A stretch of 64,000 nucleotides of DNA, taken from positions 42,309 through 106,308 of the forward strand of contig NZ_SJPV01000020.1 of assembly GCF_007860135.1 (NCBI RefSeq), given 5' to 3'. Positions 12,156-20,600 of this stretch are shown here, in pieces (position 1 is the first letter of the stretch; the number at the start of each line of letters is the position of its first letter). This DNA is from Novipirellula artificiosorum. GTDB lineage: Bacteria; Planctomycetota; Planctomycetia; Pirellulales; Pirellulaceae. A model generated the notes under the pieces. The model saw only the letters and a program-made list of their open reading frames with translations, was not told the DNA's origin and did no database searches. Position numbers and translations under genes: made by a program.

Positions 12156-12389
12156 ATGATCGATGCAGCGACTATTTTTGCGTGGTTTGTGATCGCGATC
12201 ATCTTTTTGGGCGTGGTCGCGATGATTGTGTTCATCGGCTCGCTTCCCAAGAAAATCGCATTGAAGCGGAACCATCCTCAAGTCGATGCGATCAATGCAG
12301 CGAGTTGGATCGGTTTGGCCTGCGGAGGGCTGGGGTGGCCCATCGCATTCGTCTGGGCGTTCTTGAAGTCCGGTAACGTCGGTCATTAA
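12156..12389 (+). CDS. Small DUF3302 inner-membrane protein (YiaW-like)
   Basis: The 77-residue product has two hydrophobic helices (about residues 5-28 and 47-68) separated by a basic loop containing SLPKKIALKRNHPQ, the arrangement of DUF3302 proteins such as E. coli YiaW. It lies 44 bases upstream of an HlyD-family gene, as yiaW lies next to yiaV in enterobacteria, which strongly supports both calls. The family's function is unsettled; pairing with a membrane fusion protein suggests an envelope or export accessory role (inference). Confidence 0.75.
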   Translation: MIDAATIFAWFVIAIIFLGVVAMIVFIGSLPKKIALKRNHPQVDAINAASWIGLACGGLGWPIAFVWAFLKSGNVGH

Positions 12390-12433
12390 CAACGCTACCA
12401 AGAAATCGATTTTCGTTCAGAAAGGCTTGCGGC

Positions 12434-13558
12434 ATGATCGCTTTGTTCACCATTCTTTATGTCTTCTGTATTTGGCTGTTCTACGTCAAGATGAAGATCA
12501 AGCCAAATCCGATCAACGTTGCGTCAGCCATTGTGGTCGGCGTCGTTGCGGTCGGAAGCATCGTGATCCTGTGGAAATTTTCGTCACCGACTTCTGGCAA
12601 TATCGTTGTCAGCCGCTATTCCATTCCAATCGTGCCGCAAGTCAAAGGCCCGATTACGAAGCTGAATGCTCTACCCAACACGCCCCTTCGCAAAGGTCAA
12701 GACGTTCTATTCGAAGTGCAAAAAGATCCCTATGAGTTTGCGGTTCGTCAACTGGAAGGCACGTTAGCAGCGGCGACTCAGAACGTCAATCAATCGCAGG
12801 CGGCCATCGAGGTCGCGGACGCTGCCATTCTCGAAGCCAAAGCGAATCGCGACAGCGCAAAGGCGGAGTTTGATTCGGCGGAAGAATCCGAAGCGAAACT
12901 GGCTGGCACGATCGGCGAAGTGCGTCTCAAGCAACTTGAACAGAAGCTCGCCGCCAGTGAGGCAACGATCACCAAAACGGAAGCGTCCCAGCGTCAAGCA
13001 GTGGCTGCATTGGCGGTTGCCGAGAGCACCGTTGAAAGTACGCAGGCGAGTCTGGAAAAGGCTCAGTTTGATTTGGAGCAGTGCGTCGTCTACGCTCCTG
13101 CGGATGGTTTCGTCACGAATTGGCAGGTTCGTGAGGGGACGATGGCGGTCCCGTTACCTCTAGCACCGATGGGTACGTTCATTGATACGTCAGACGTTGC
13201 ACTTGTCGCGACATTCGGCCAGAACATTCTCAAAAACGTGAAGCCGGGAGACAAGGCAGAGTTTGCGTTAAAGTCGCGACCGGGCGAGGTTCTTATCGGA
13301 GAAGTCGAAGCGATCATCCAAGCGTCAGGCGAAGGGCAGTTCGCCACCTCGGGTCAACTAAACTCCGTGACGAGCATCGGATCAGGAGGCCAATTTGCAG
13401 TCAAATTCAAGCTGGACAACCAGGAAACGGCCCAGACGGTTGCACTGGGCACCGCTGGAATGGTTGCGATTTACACCGATGTGGGATCCCCATTCCATGT
13501 GATCAGCAAGGTGTCGGTACGAATCAAGGCCTGGATGTATTACCTGATCCCCATGTGA
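12434..13558 (+). CDS. HlyD/YiaV-like membrane fusion protein
   Basis: The 374-residue product has two N-terminal hydrophobic segments (about residues 1-18 and 28-48) and then a half-lipoyl motif (PIVPQVKGPITKLNALPNTP). An Ala/Glu-rich coiled-coil hairpin (about 95-215) follows, then the returning lipoyl half (VYAPADGFVTNWQVREG) and a beta-barrel region. This is the order of periplasmic adaptor proteins (HlyD/EmrA/YiaV). It is full length. Its TGA at 13556-13558 abuts the decayed sulfatase directly, so a deletion end point lies within a few bases of the stop codon. Probable partner: the YiaW-like protein just upstream. Confidence 0.85.
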   Translation: MIALFTILYVFCIWLFYVKMKIKPNPINVASAIVVGVVAVGSIVILWKFSSPTSGNIVVSRYSIPIVPQVKGPITKLNALPNTPLRKGQDVLFEVQKDPYEFAVRQLEGTLAAATQNVNQSQAAIEVADAAILEAKANRDSAKAEFDSAEESEAKLAGTIGEVRLKQLEQKLAASEATITKTEASQRQAVAALAVAESTVESTQASLEKAQFDLEQCVVYAPADGFVTNWQVREGTMAVPLPLAPMGTFIDTSDVALVATFGQNILKNVKPGDKAEFALKSRPGEVLIGEVEAIIQASGEGQFATSGQLNSVTSIGSGGQFAVKFKLDNQETAQTVALGTAGMVAIYTDVGSPFHVISKVSVRIKAWMYYLIPM

Positions 13559-15093
13559 CTGGCCGACTCGGAACTCGTCGCGCAGAACACAAGTACGACA
13601 GCAGGATGATCGCCGAACGTGCCGTGGGGTTCGACGGCTACACCGGCGTGATTCCAACATCGGCAGCGACGATTGCTGCAGTGCCCAAGCGAGACGACGA
13701 TCTCACCTCGGCATTTGGCAAGTGGCACAACACCCCCGAAGAACGGATCACGAACAAGGGACCGTTCGACTATTGGCCGACGGGTTACGGGTTCGAGTAC
13801 TTTTATGGCTTCCTGGCGGGCGAAGCCTCGCAGTACGAACCGACGCTGGTTCGCAACACCAACTATGTCAAGCATCCCGAAACATCCGGTGGTAACGATC
13901 ACTATCACTTGTCCGAAGATCTCGCGGATGATGCGATCAATTGGCTACGCGACCAAAAGGCTTACTCGCCCGACAAACCGTTCTTTCTGTATTGGGCGCC
14001 GGGTGCTGCTCACGGACCTCACCATGTGATGAAAGAGTGGGCTGACAAGTACAAAGGCAAATTCGATGATGGGTGGGATGCGTATCGCGAGCGTGTTTTC
14101 CGAAATCAAAAGCAACTTGGCTGGATTCCACAAGACACGAAACTTACCCAGCGTGCCGAATCAATGGCATCGTGGGAATCGATTCCTGAAAATGAGAAGC
14201 CGTTCCAACGTCGGCTGATGGAAATCTTCGCCGGTTTCTCCGAACACGCCGACTTCAACGCGGGTCGAATTGTCGATGAACTTGAATCTCAAGGTCGGCT
14301 CGACAATACGTTGGTGCTCTACATCTGGGATGATAATGGCTCCTCGTCCGAAGGTTTGTACGGCACGATCAGTGAGCAATTGGCGCAAAACGCAATCCCC
14401 ACCAAGATTTCTCAGCACCTTGCCGCACTCGAAGAACTTGGAGGACTCGATGCACTGGGGACTGCGAAAACCGACAACATGTACCACGCAGGTTGGGCTT
14501 GGGCCGGAGCGACACCGTACCAAGGAACAAAATTACAGGGCGGCTACTTTGGTGGTACTCGGCAACCGATGGCTATTTCATGGCCCAGTAGGATCAAGCA
14601 GGACAAAACACCACGCCCGCAGTTTCATCATGTGATTGATGTTGTTCCGACAATCTACGAGTTGTTGGACATTACGCCACCTCAGGTCGTCAATGGGTTC
14701 ACGCAAGACCCGATCGATGGGAACTGTACCATATCGATGAAGACTGGAGTCAGGCGAATGATTTATCGGCCCAGTTGCACGGCGGGTCGTTCCGCTTTCA
14801 TCACCGGGCAACTGCCCTTCCGAACCGGCCTATCGAAGGTCGGTTTCCCAGGGGCGGACCTTGGCATCAAACCCGAAGACCCGACGCTCGCCGAGCTAAT
14901 CAAACCGCTCGGGTACATGACCGGTCAATTCGGAAAGAATCACCTCGGGGATAAAGATGAAATGCTGCCGACCAACCACGGCTTCGATGAGTTCTTTGGT
15001 AATCTCTACCACCTCAATTCCGAAGAAGAACCGGAAAACCCGGACTACCCCAAGAATCCTGATTTTGGCAAGAAGTTCGGTCCAGGCGAATGA
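13559..15093 (+). pseudogene. Chimeric relic of two arylsulfatases
   Basis: An uninterrupted frame of about 510 codons is made of pieces that do not belong together. Piece one (13559-14720) is a sulfatase related to the gene at 9505. It begins at TGR, just after where the CxPSR nucleophile should be, so it lacks the catalytic Cys and the first metal-binding Asp pair. Piece two (14721-14775) is the same sulfatase's C-terminal ELYHIDEDWSQANDL block, but in another frame. Piece three (about 14776-15093) is the N-terminal part of a different sulfatase, with the nucleophile motif CTAGR, FRTGLSKVG, GQFGKNHLGD and NHGFDEFFGN, and then it stops. No active enzyme is expected even if translated. Confidence 0.85.
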
Positions 15094-15282
15094 GCGATGT
15101 TGGCTATTTGGTTTTGGGCAAGATGCTGAATGTCGAATTTCGAACAAGGAATCTTGCATGAGGAAGCACTGAAACCTACCAACAAACAAGAAGCCTTCTT
15201 TCGCCTCTGTGCGATGTTGATGGAGGCTTGGAGCCGGTATGATAGTACCTTCTTGCGTTTCGCTGCATTTCCTGAAAACCCG

Positions 15283-15984
15283 ATGGTAGATCGAATGCCC
15301 AACATTGAGAATTCCCGATTCGTCCAAAGACTGATTCGCTACTTTCTGGCGGGCGTCTTCGCTGTCTTGCCACTGGTCATCACTGTCTTGGCAGTCTCCT
15401 GGGTGATCAACTTGCTCGCTGGATTGATTGGGCCTGAAACGTTCTTGGGCGATTTGCTGAGCAAGCTTGGAGCCAGATTTGTCGACAATACGACCGTTGC
15501 CTACATCGTCGGTTGGATCAGCGTCCTGGTGGCGATCTTCGCTCTGGGGTTCCTTGTTGAAACCGGCATGCGTCGATTGTTTAGCCAAATTGCCGAGGCA
15601 TTCTTTCGACGCGTCCCCTTGGTGGGCAAAGTCTATGACGCCTCCAAACAAATCGTCGACATGCTTGATAAGCAGGGCGACGACAAATTGAAAGGGATGG
15701 GCGTCGTCTATTGCACGTTTGGTGAAAAGGGCGGCGCAGGTGTGCTGGCGTTATTACCAACGCCTGAAAAGAGCATGCTGAACGGACGAGAGCACTATGT
15801 GGTGTTGGTTCCGCAATCACCGGTTCCAATCGGTGGTGGTTTGCTGTTCGTGCCAGTCGAGTCGGTCAGTCACGTCGACATGTCCGTTGATGTGTTCATG
15901 TCGATCTATGTCTCGATGGGCGTCACGGTCCCCAAAATGATGCGTGACATCAACATTCGTAAAGCAATTGCAGGGGGAGCCTGA
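15283..15984 (+). CDS. DUF502 family membrane protein
   Basis: The product of about 233 residues has two transmembrane helices near the N-terminus (FLAGVFAVLPLVITVLAVSW and a second around AYIVGWISVLVAIFALGFLV). A soluble part follows with VPLVGKVYDASKQIVDML and SPVPIGGGLLFVPVESV, which are the conserved DUF502 blocks (related to plant LCV/COV proteins). Role is unknown, usually assigned to membrane or envelope organisation. I chose the ATG at 15283; another at 15295 is equally possible, and the long extension back to 15130 has no family match. The stop overlaps the ribosome-binding region of the next gene, so the two are coupled. Confidence 0.8.
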   Translation: MVDRMPNIENSRFVQRLIRYFLAGVFAVLPLVITVLAVSWVINLLAGLIGPETFLGDLLSKLGARFVDNTTVAYIVGWISVLVAIFALGFLVETGMRRLFSQIAEAFFRRVPLVGKVYDASKQIVDMLDKQGDDKLKGMGVVYCTFGEKGGAGVLALLPTPEKSMLNGREHYVVLVPQSPVPIGGGLLFVPVESVSHVDMSVDVFMSIYVSMGVTVPKMMRDINIRKAIAGGA

Positions 15985-15986
15985 TT

Positions 15987-17279
15987 GTGGCTTGCGACAA
16001 GGTACCGTCCAGCATGCTTCGGACCGTGGCGATGGTTGTTTTCGCGTTGGTTGCCTCCAGTGCTTTCGCGATTGAAAACCACGATGGCAAGCCAAACTTT
16101 TGCATCGTCGGCGAGGAACGCGTCAAGGTGCTCCCTGGGCGAACGGCGAGCGACACGATTGCCCGATCCCGTTTCGCTCCGATGTGGCGGCCCGTTCCCA
16201 AATTTTTTCAAGCTACCGATGCAGAGTCCGCTCTGCCCGTTCCCTCCGCTACTTACGCAATGATCTGGCAACCGCAGTGGCAAGAGGAAATCGGGGTTTC
16301 CGCCGAGCAGAGAAAGACGCTGTTGGCCATCAATACCAGTGCTCTGGCCGAAGCGAGCGACCAGGCTGTCGGATTCAAGAAGCTTTCGCCGGAACAGCAG
16401 CAAGCAGAAGTGAAGTCATGGGCGGGAAAATCGGCGCCGTGGCGGCGGAAACTCGACAACAAGATTCGCGTCCAGATCGAGTCCGTGCTGACTCCTCAAC
16501 AACTTCAAACGCTCAGGGACTTCTCCTTTCCTCGGTACGCCGTCGGCAGCTTGTACGATGCTGAGACTCGCCGAGAGATTGACGTCTCCCCTCATCAGGA
16601 AGATCAGCTTCGCCGCATTGCTGAAGAGCGGCTGGCGCTGTTACAAGCAGTGTCGATCGATCAGGCCGGAAAGCAGTGGGGCATGTTGACACCGGTGCAG
16701 CAGGCCTCGCTCCCAGAATTAGTGAAATGTCAAGGACCGACATCGGCCATACTTTCAATCGCCTGGGAGCTTGGCTTTGACCTAGACCGTCTTGTACCCG
16801 GCTACCCGATGCTTGCGGCAGCACCCGTGCGCGAGCATCTAGGACTGAGTGCCGCACAAGAGGAACAGTTGAATGCCATTACCGAGGAATCTGCTGCGCG
16901 AAGGGAAAACACGCGTCAAGAAAAATTGTCAGGGAAGGCAGCTACTTCTGACACCCTCTCGAAATGGGAGGCCACCGCGAAGCTGCAGGTGGAGGCCATT
17001 CTGACGCCGCGACAATTGGCGACGTTCAACGAGATCGAATTTCGCAGGAAGGCCGCTCTGGCGCTCGGGTATCCTGAGAAGAGGGAAAAAGTCGGCATGA
17101 CCGAGCAACAGTTTGCCGCTTTCCAACGGCTCGACAAAGAAACCCACCAGCGACGATACCGCATCGACTGTGAGATGCTCGCCCGGGCGTTAGGGTCTCT
17201 CTCTCCTCGCCAGCAGGAACGGTTGCGAGAGAAGATTGACCGGAAATTCTACGGAAAAACGGTGACCGGCTCAGAGTAA
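15987..17279 (+). CDS. Secreted helical protein with LTPxQ-type repeats, unknown function
   Basis: The 430-residue product starts at a GTG with a GGGGGAG box 7 bases upstream and lies 2 bases after the DUF502 stop codon, so translational coupling is likely. A hydrophobic signal segment ends near SSAFA (about residue 28). The mature protein is mostly helical and charged, with recurring motifs LSPEQQQ, LTPQQLQTL, LTPVQQASL, LTPRQLATF and LSPRQQERL. These resemble the LTxxQ motif of Spy/CpxP-like periplasmic proteins, but the protein is much longer. Planctomycetes have many such paralogues with no known role. A periplasmic chaperone-like or structural function is only a guess. Confidence 0.6.
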   Translation: MACDKVPSSMLRTVAMVVFALVASSAFAIENHDGKPNFCIVGEERVKVLPGRTASDTIARSRFAPMWRPVPKFFQATDAESALPVPSATYAMIWQPQWQEEIGVSAEQRKTLLAINTSALAEASDQAVGFKKLSPEQQQAEVKSWAGKSAPWRRKLDNKIRVQIESVLTPQQLQTLRDFSFPRYAVGSLYDAETRREIDVSPHQEDQLRRIAEERLALLQAVSIDQAGKQWGMLTPVQQASLPELVKCQGPTSAILSIAWELGFDLDRLVPGYPMLAAAPVREHLGLSAAQEEQLNAITEESAARRENTRQEKLSGKAATSDTLSKWEATAKLQVEAILTPRQLATFNEIEFRRKAALALGYPEKREKVGMTEQQFAAFQRLDKETHQRRYRIDCEMLARALGSLSPRQQERLREKIDRKFYGKTVTGSE

Positions 17280-17652
17280 GACGTTAGGTTTCTGAAGGGG
17301 TGATGCATTGACGGGCAAAGAGGATTTCAATAACGAAGCAACAAAGAAGCCAGAGCAGAATGTTTCGCCACTTCAGAAAAGCTCGCAGCTCGCGTCCAAT
17401 CGGTACAATCCCTACCTCCGACACAAACGTTTATCTATTCGTGCCAAATTGAGTCGTCGTTAGGGGCGCAGTCAGCGTTTGTGGGTCGTAGGCCGATCCC
17501 TAAAAGGAATCACGATGCTGTGGTGATAGAGCACCATCGAAATGCGTTGGTGACTTAACCGATATCCCCGTCCACTGGCCAAGAGCCAGGATGCACGCCG
17601 GTCGCGACAGATCAAGTCTGCCCAGACTGCACAATTGGCAGGAGGCCAAGCC
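17280..17652. other. Intergenic region upstream of porin gene
   Basis: These 373 bases contain no convincing gene. The last 12 hold a strong ribosome-binding site (ggagg at 17641-17645). The porin promoter is presumably here, but I could not assign -35/-10 boxes with confidence. Confidence 0.4.
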
Positions 17653-19131
17653 ATGAAACTTAACTCGCTTTGTATCGTATTGTTCGCGATACTCGGATTC
17701 CTGTTATTGCAGCCAGCCAATGCACAACTGGTCGACGTGGACGTCACGGATACGCTAAACCTGCTCGATCCTGGCAATGATCCGCCTGCCGCATCGCAAA
17801 TCCTGCCGGTCGGGCATTTTTTGCACGGTGGTATTGATACGGCTTGTTGTGACACACGCTGTGATATCGGATGCGACTCGGCGGCGATCCAACCGTCATG
17901 CGATGCGATGGGCGGTTGCAGCTGTAGCGTGGGCAAACCGAAATGTGAATGCTGCAAATGCCGCGAAACGTTTTTTGGCGACATGGGGGGCTATCGCAAG
18001 TGCTTTGCCGAGCACGGAATCATGTACAAAGGAACGTTCACCCAGTTCTATCAAGGCGTCAGCTCGGGGGGTGCCAACGAGACCTATCGATATGGCTCAA
18101 AACTTGACTCGCACTACATCGCCGACACCGAGAAGTTAGGGTTGTGGGAAGGCGGCACGTTGATCATGCACGCAGAGTCCGCATACGGCCAAAATTCAAT
18201 TCTGGATGCCGCGGCCATGGCGCCGGCCAACACCGCATTCATGACACCACGGATCAACGACTATCCCATGTGGGCGATCACTCACTTCCAGTACGAGCAT
18301 GAACTCGGTGAAGGCTACGCGGCGACGTTCGGAAGATTTAACTTTATCGATTTGTGGAGCGTCTTCTATCCCGGCTACGGCCAGGGACTGGACGGATTTA
18401 TGAACACGAGTTCGATGATTTTTCTCAACGTGGTCCCGACGTTGCCCATCATCTTTAACGGAGCCGGAATCATTAAGGCCGGCGAAAAGGGAGTCGAGGC
18501 CGCTCTGCTGGTCCTGGACCCTGAAAATATCCCATCGGTCTCCGGACTCGATGATGTCTTCGACAATGGATCGACGGTTCTGGGGGCTTATCGAGTCTTC
18601 ACAGAATTCGGTGGCCTGTCGGGCTCGCATATGGCCGCTGGGACCTACGAGAATCGGACGCTCACCGACTATGACCGAAATGGTTGGTCGTTCCATCCTG
18701 TGACGGGAATCGCTCAGGGGCAAAAAACGGGCTCTTGGCTCGCTGCCTACGTGGGCCAACAGACTCTGTGGCAGGATCGCTGCGACAAACAGCGTCGTGT
18801 CTGGTTTACGACCACGATGGGATGGGCCGATCGCGAAACGAGCCCCTATGAGTGGATGGGCACCTATTCCATCGAGGCTATCGGATTGAATGCAAATCGC
18901 CCACATGACCGAATGGGAATCAGCTACTTCTACTCGGATGTCAGCGACGACCTTGAGAAGTTGGTACCGGCAGCGGTCGGACTTCAGGACCTGCAGGGCG
19001 GAGAGTTCTACTACAATGCCGAAATCAATCCTTGGTTCCATCTCACCGGAGACATTCAAGCGATCCAAACCGAAATCGCTTCCCAAGATACGGCCATCGT
19101 GTTGGGCGTCCGGGCGAAGATCACTTTGTAG
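17653..19131 (+). CDS. OprB-like carbohydrate porin with Cys-rich N-terminal segment
   Basis: The 492-residue product has a signal peptide (MKLNSLCIVLFAILGFLLLQ, then PANA). A segment at about residues 58-100 contains 11 cysteines, many in CxC, CC or CxxC spacing. After it comes a beta-strand-rich barrel of the OprB type: YKGTFTQFYQGV, LGLWEGGTLIMHAES, GFMNTSSM and a C-terminal strand ending in ITL. OprB-type porins carry sugars and small solutes across the outer membrane. The Cys-rich segment is not part of canonical OprB and may form disulfides or bind metal (inference). The start at 17653 is set by ggagg 7 bases upstream. Confidence 0.75.
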   Translation: MKLNSLCIVLFAILGFLLLQPANAQLVDVDVTDTLNLLDPGNDPPAASQILPVGHFLHGGIDTACCDTRCDIGCDSAAIQPSCDAMGGCSCSVGKPKCECCKCRETFFGDMGGYRKCFAEHGIMYKGTFTQFYQGVSSGGANETYRYGSKLDSHYIADTEKLGLWEGGTLIMHAESAYGQNSILDAAAMAPANTAFMTPRINDYPMWAITHFQYEHELGEGYAATFGRFNFIDLWSVFYPGYGQGLDGFMNTSSMIFLNVVPTLPIIFNGAGIIKAGEKGVEAALLVLDPENIPSVSGLDDVFDNGSTVLGAYRVFTEFGGLSGSHMAAGTYENRTLTDYDRNGWSFHPVTGIAQGQKTGSWLAAYVGQQTLWQDRCDKQRRVWFTTTMGWADRETSPYEWMGTYSIEAIGLNANRPHDRMGISYFYSDVSDDLEKLVPAAVGLQDLQGGEFYYNAEINPWFHLTGDIQAIQTEIASQDTAIVLGVRAKITL

Positions 19132-19534
19132 TGCGGGGCGCGTTGATTCGGCTCGAGATCGACTCGGCCTTACCCAGCGTGCTCGGAGGCCTCGCAGTTC
19201 TTAAGCATCGCGGGATCAATAACGAACGTAGTGGACGAGGCCACGAGTCCTGCAACACGGGACTCGTGGCCTCGTCCACTACCAAAGTCGTCACTTGTTG
19301 TTCACGCGATGCTAAGTCGTTCTTTATCGAGGAGTTACGGTACCGTCACCTCTCCTTTGGGGAGGCCAGCGTTTTAACGCCGGGAGAGCCTATCATCGAT
19401 GCGGTCGTCGGCATGATCGCCTTCAAGAGATTCTTCTCAAATTGTTTGGCGGTTTTGAAAATCAATGGCAACTCATCTGGCGTAGCAGACTTTCACCTCG
19501 CTCGCTTCCCCCACAAATCCATTGGAGCTCTCTC
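19132..19534. other. Intergenic region with long perfect hairpin
   Basis: These 403 bases carry the 23-bp palindrome described separately at 19228-19282 and, at the right end, the ribosome-binding site of the EF-hand gene (ggag at 19524-19527). I see no protein-coding pattern in between. Confidence 0.4.
19228..19282. repeat. Perfect 23-bp inverted repeat, 9-base loop
   Basis: The left arm gtagtggacgaggccacgag+tcc (19228-19250) is the exact reverse complement of 19260-19282, with loop tgcaacacg. No T-run follows, so it is not a classical intrinsic terminator. Perfect conservation and position between genes suggest a REP-like or mobile palindrome; similar palindromes are common in Rhodopirellula genomes as far as I recall. 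Confidence 0.85.
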
Positions 19535-20440
19535 ATGCGAAACCAACGTTTTTTCGTACTTGCATCCGCTTTGCTGATCGGCAGCCTTGCTAGCGTCGCC
19601 AATGCCCAGCCTGGTGGTGGCCGTGAGGGTGGCGGGCGGGGCGGCTTTGGACGTGATGGAGGGGGTCGCGGAGATGGACAGGAAGGTGAACGCGGTGGTC
19701 GCGGCGACATCATGCGGATGCTGCCCGTGATGGCGGCATTGGATTCCGATTCCGATGGCGTGATATCGGCGGATGAAATCAAAGCGTCAGCAACCGCACT
19801 GAAGTCGTTGGACAAAAATAATGACGGAACGTTGACCGAGGACGAGCTTCGGCCACAGTTCGGTGGCCGCGGAGCAGGCCCCGAGGGCGGCAGCGGATCC
19901 TCGCAGGTGGTCGCTCGCATGATGGCGATGGACAAGGATGGGGATGGAAAGCTAAGCAATACAGAATTGACCGGTCGTATGCGTGCCATCCTGATCAAGG
20001 CAGACCAGGACAAGGACGGCTACGCCAGTAAGGAAGAATTGGAAACGATGGCTGCGGCGGATTCGGAAACCAACGAAAGAACTGGGGGTGAGCGAGATCG
20101 CGGGCAAGCAGCCAGTGGGCCGGAAGGTGGCCGTGGCTTCGGTGGTCGCGGCCCTGGACAAGGTGGCCCCGGACAAGGTGGCCCCGGACAAGGTGGCCCC
20201 GGACAAGGTGGCCCCGGACAAGGTGGCCCCGGACAAGGTGGCCCCGGACAAGGTGGCCCCGGACAAGGTGGCCCTGGCGGTTTTGCTGGACCGCCGAATC
20301 CGGAACAAATGCTCGGTCGCGCGTTTCAATATGATGCCGACAATGACGGCAAGCTCAGTAAGACAGAGCTAGCAAAGATGTTCTCCGAGATGGGGCAACG
20401 TCAAGGCGCTGGTGGTCCTGGAGGTCGCGGACCTCGCTAG
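19535..20440 (+). CDS. Secreted EF-hand protein with GPGQG repeats
   Basis: The 301-residue product has a signal peptide ending near ANA-QPG (residue 24) and a Gly/Arg-rich linker. It has five calcium-binding loops of EF-hand type: DSDSDGVISADE, DKNNDGTLTEDE, DKDGDGKLSNTE, DQDKDGYASKEE and, after the repeat region, DADNDGKLSKTE. Between loops four and five lie eight GPGQG pentapeptides. The start ATG at 19535 has a ggag box with normal spacing. It precedes the ApbE/PepSY pair on the same strand, but a structured 160-base gap separates them. Likely role: calcium-dependent secreted or surface protein; no enzyme motif is seen. Confidence 0.85.
   Translation: MRNQRFFVLASALLIGSLASVANAQPGGGREGGGRGGFGRDGGGRGDGQEGERGGRGDIMRMLPVMAALDSDSDGVISADEIKASATALKSLDKNNDGTLTEDELRPQFGGRGAGPEGGSGSSQVVARMMAMDKDGDGKLSNTELTGRMRAILIKADQDKDGYASKEELETMAAADSETNERTGGERDRGQAASGPEGGRGFGGRGPGQGGPGQGGPGQGGPGQGGPGQGGPGQGGPGQGGPGQGGPGGFAGPPNPEQMLGRAFQYDADNDGKLSKTELAKMFSEMGQRQGAGGPGGRGPR
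20150..20269 (+). repeat. 15-bp tandem repeat, eight units, in frame
   Basis: Eight consecutive units of ggccccggacaaggt (the first has one substitution) encode GPGQG. Near-perfect identity suggests recent expansion; unit length keeps the frame of the EF-hand gene. Confidence 0.95.
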
Positions 20441-20460
20441 ACATCGGGCGCACCCCTTCG

Positions 20461-20548
20461 TTTAACCGTTGGCCGTTAAGGCATACCTCTTGCCCCAGGA
20501 TATGCCCTCGGCTGACGGTTAAATAGGTTCTTGCAAATAGGTTCTTGC
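20461..20548. other. Bipartite stem-loop followed by 14-bp direct repeat
   Basis: The outer arms tttaaccgttggcc (20461-20474) and ggctgacggttaaa (about 20510-20523) pair with two mismatches, and inner arms ggcata/tatgcc (20480-20485, 20501-20506) pair perfectly. Immediately after, aaataggttcttgc occurs twice in tandem (20521-20534, 20535-20548). The structure lies between the EF-hand gene and apbE and may be an intergenic repeat or an RNA processing or attenuation element. Confidence 0.5.
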
Positions 20549-20600
20549 CCTCCACGTTCTCCTTGCCTCTTGAAAACCGAAAACACACCACTGGGTCACG

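Noticed and set aside
19228..19282. Intrinsic terminator of the porin gene
   Set aside because: The stem is strong but no run of T follows on either strand.
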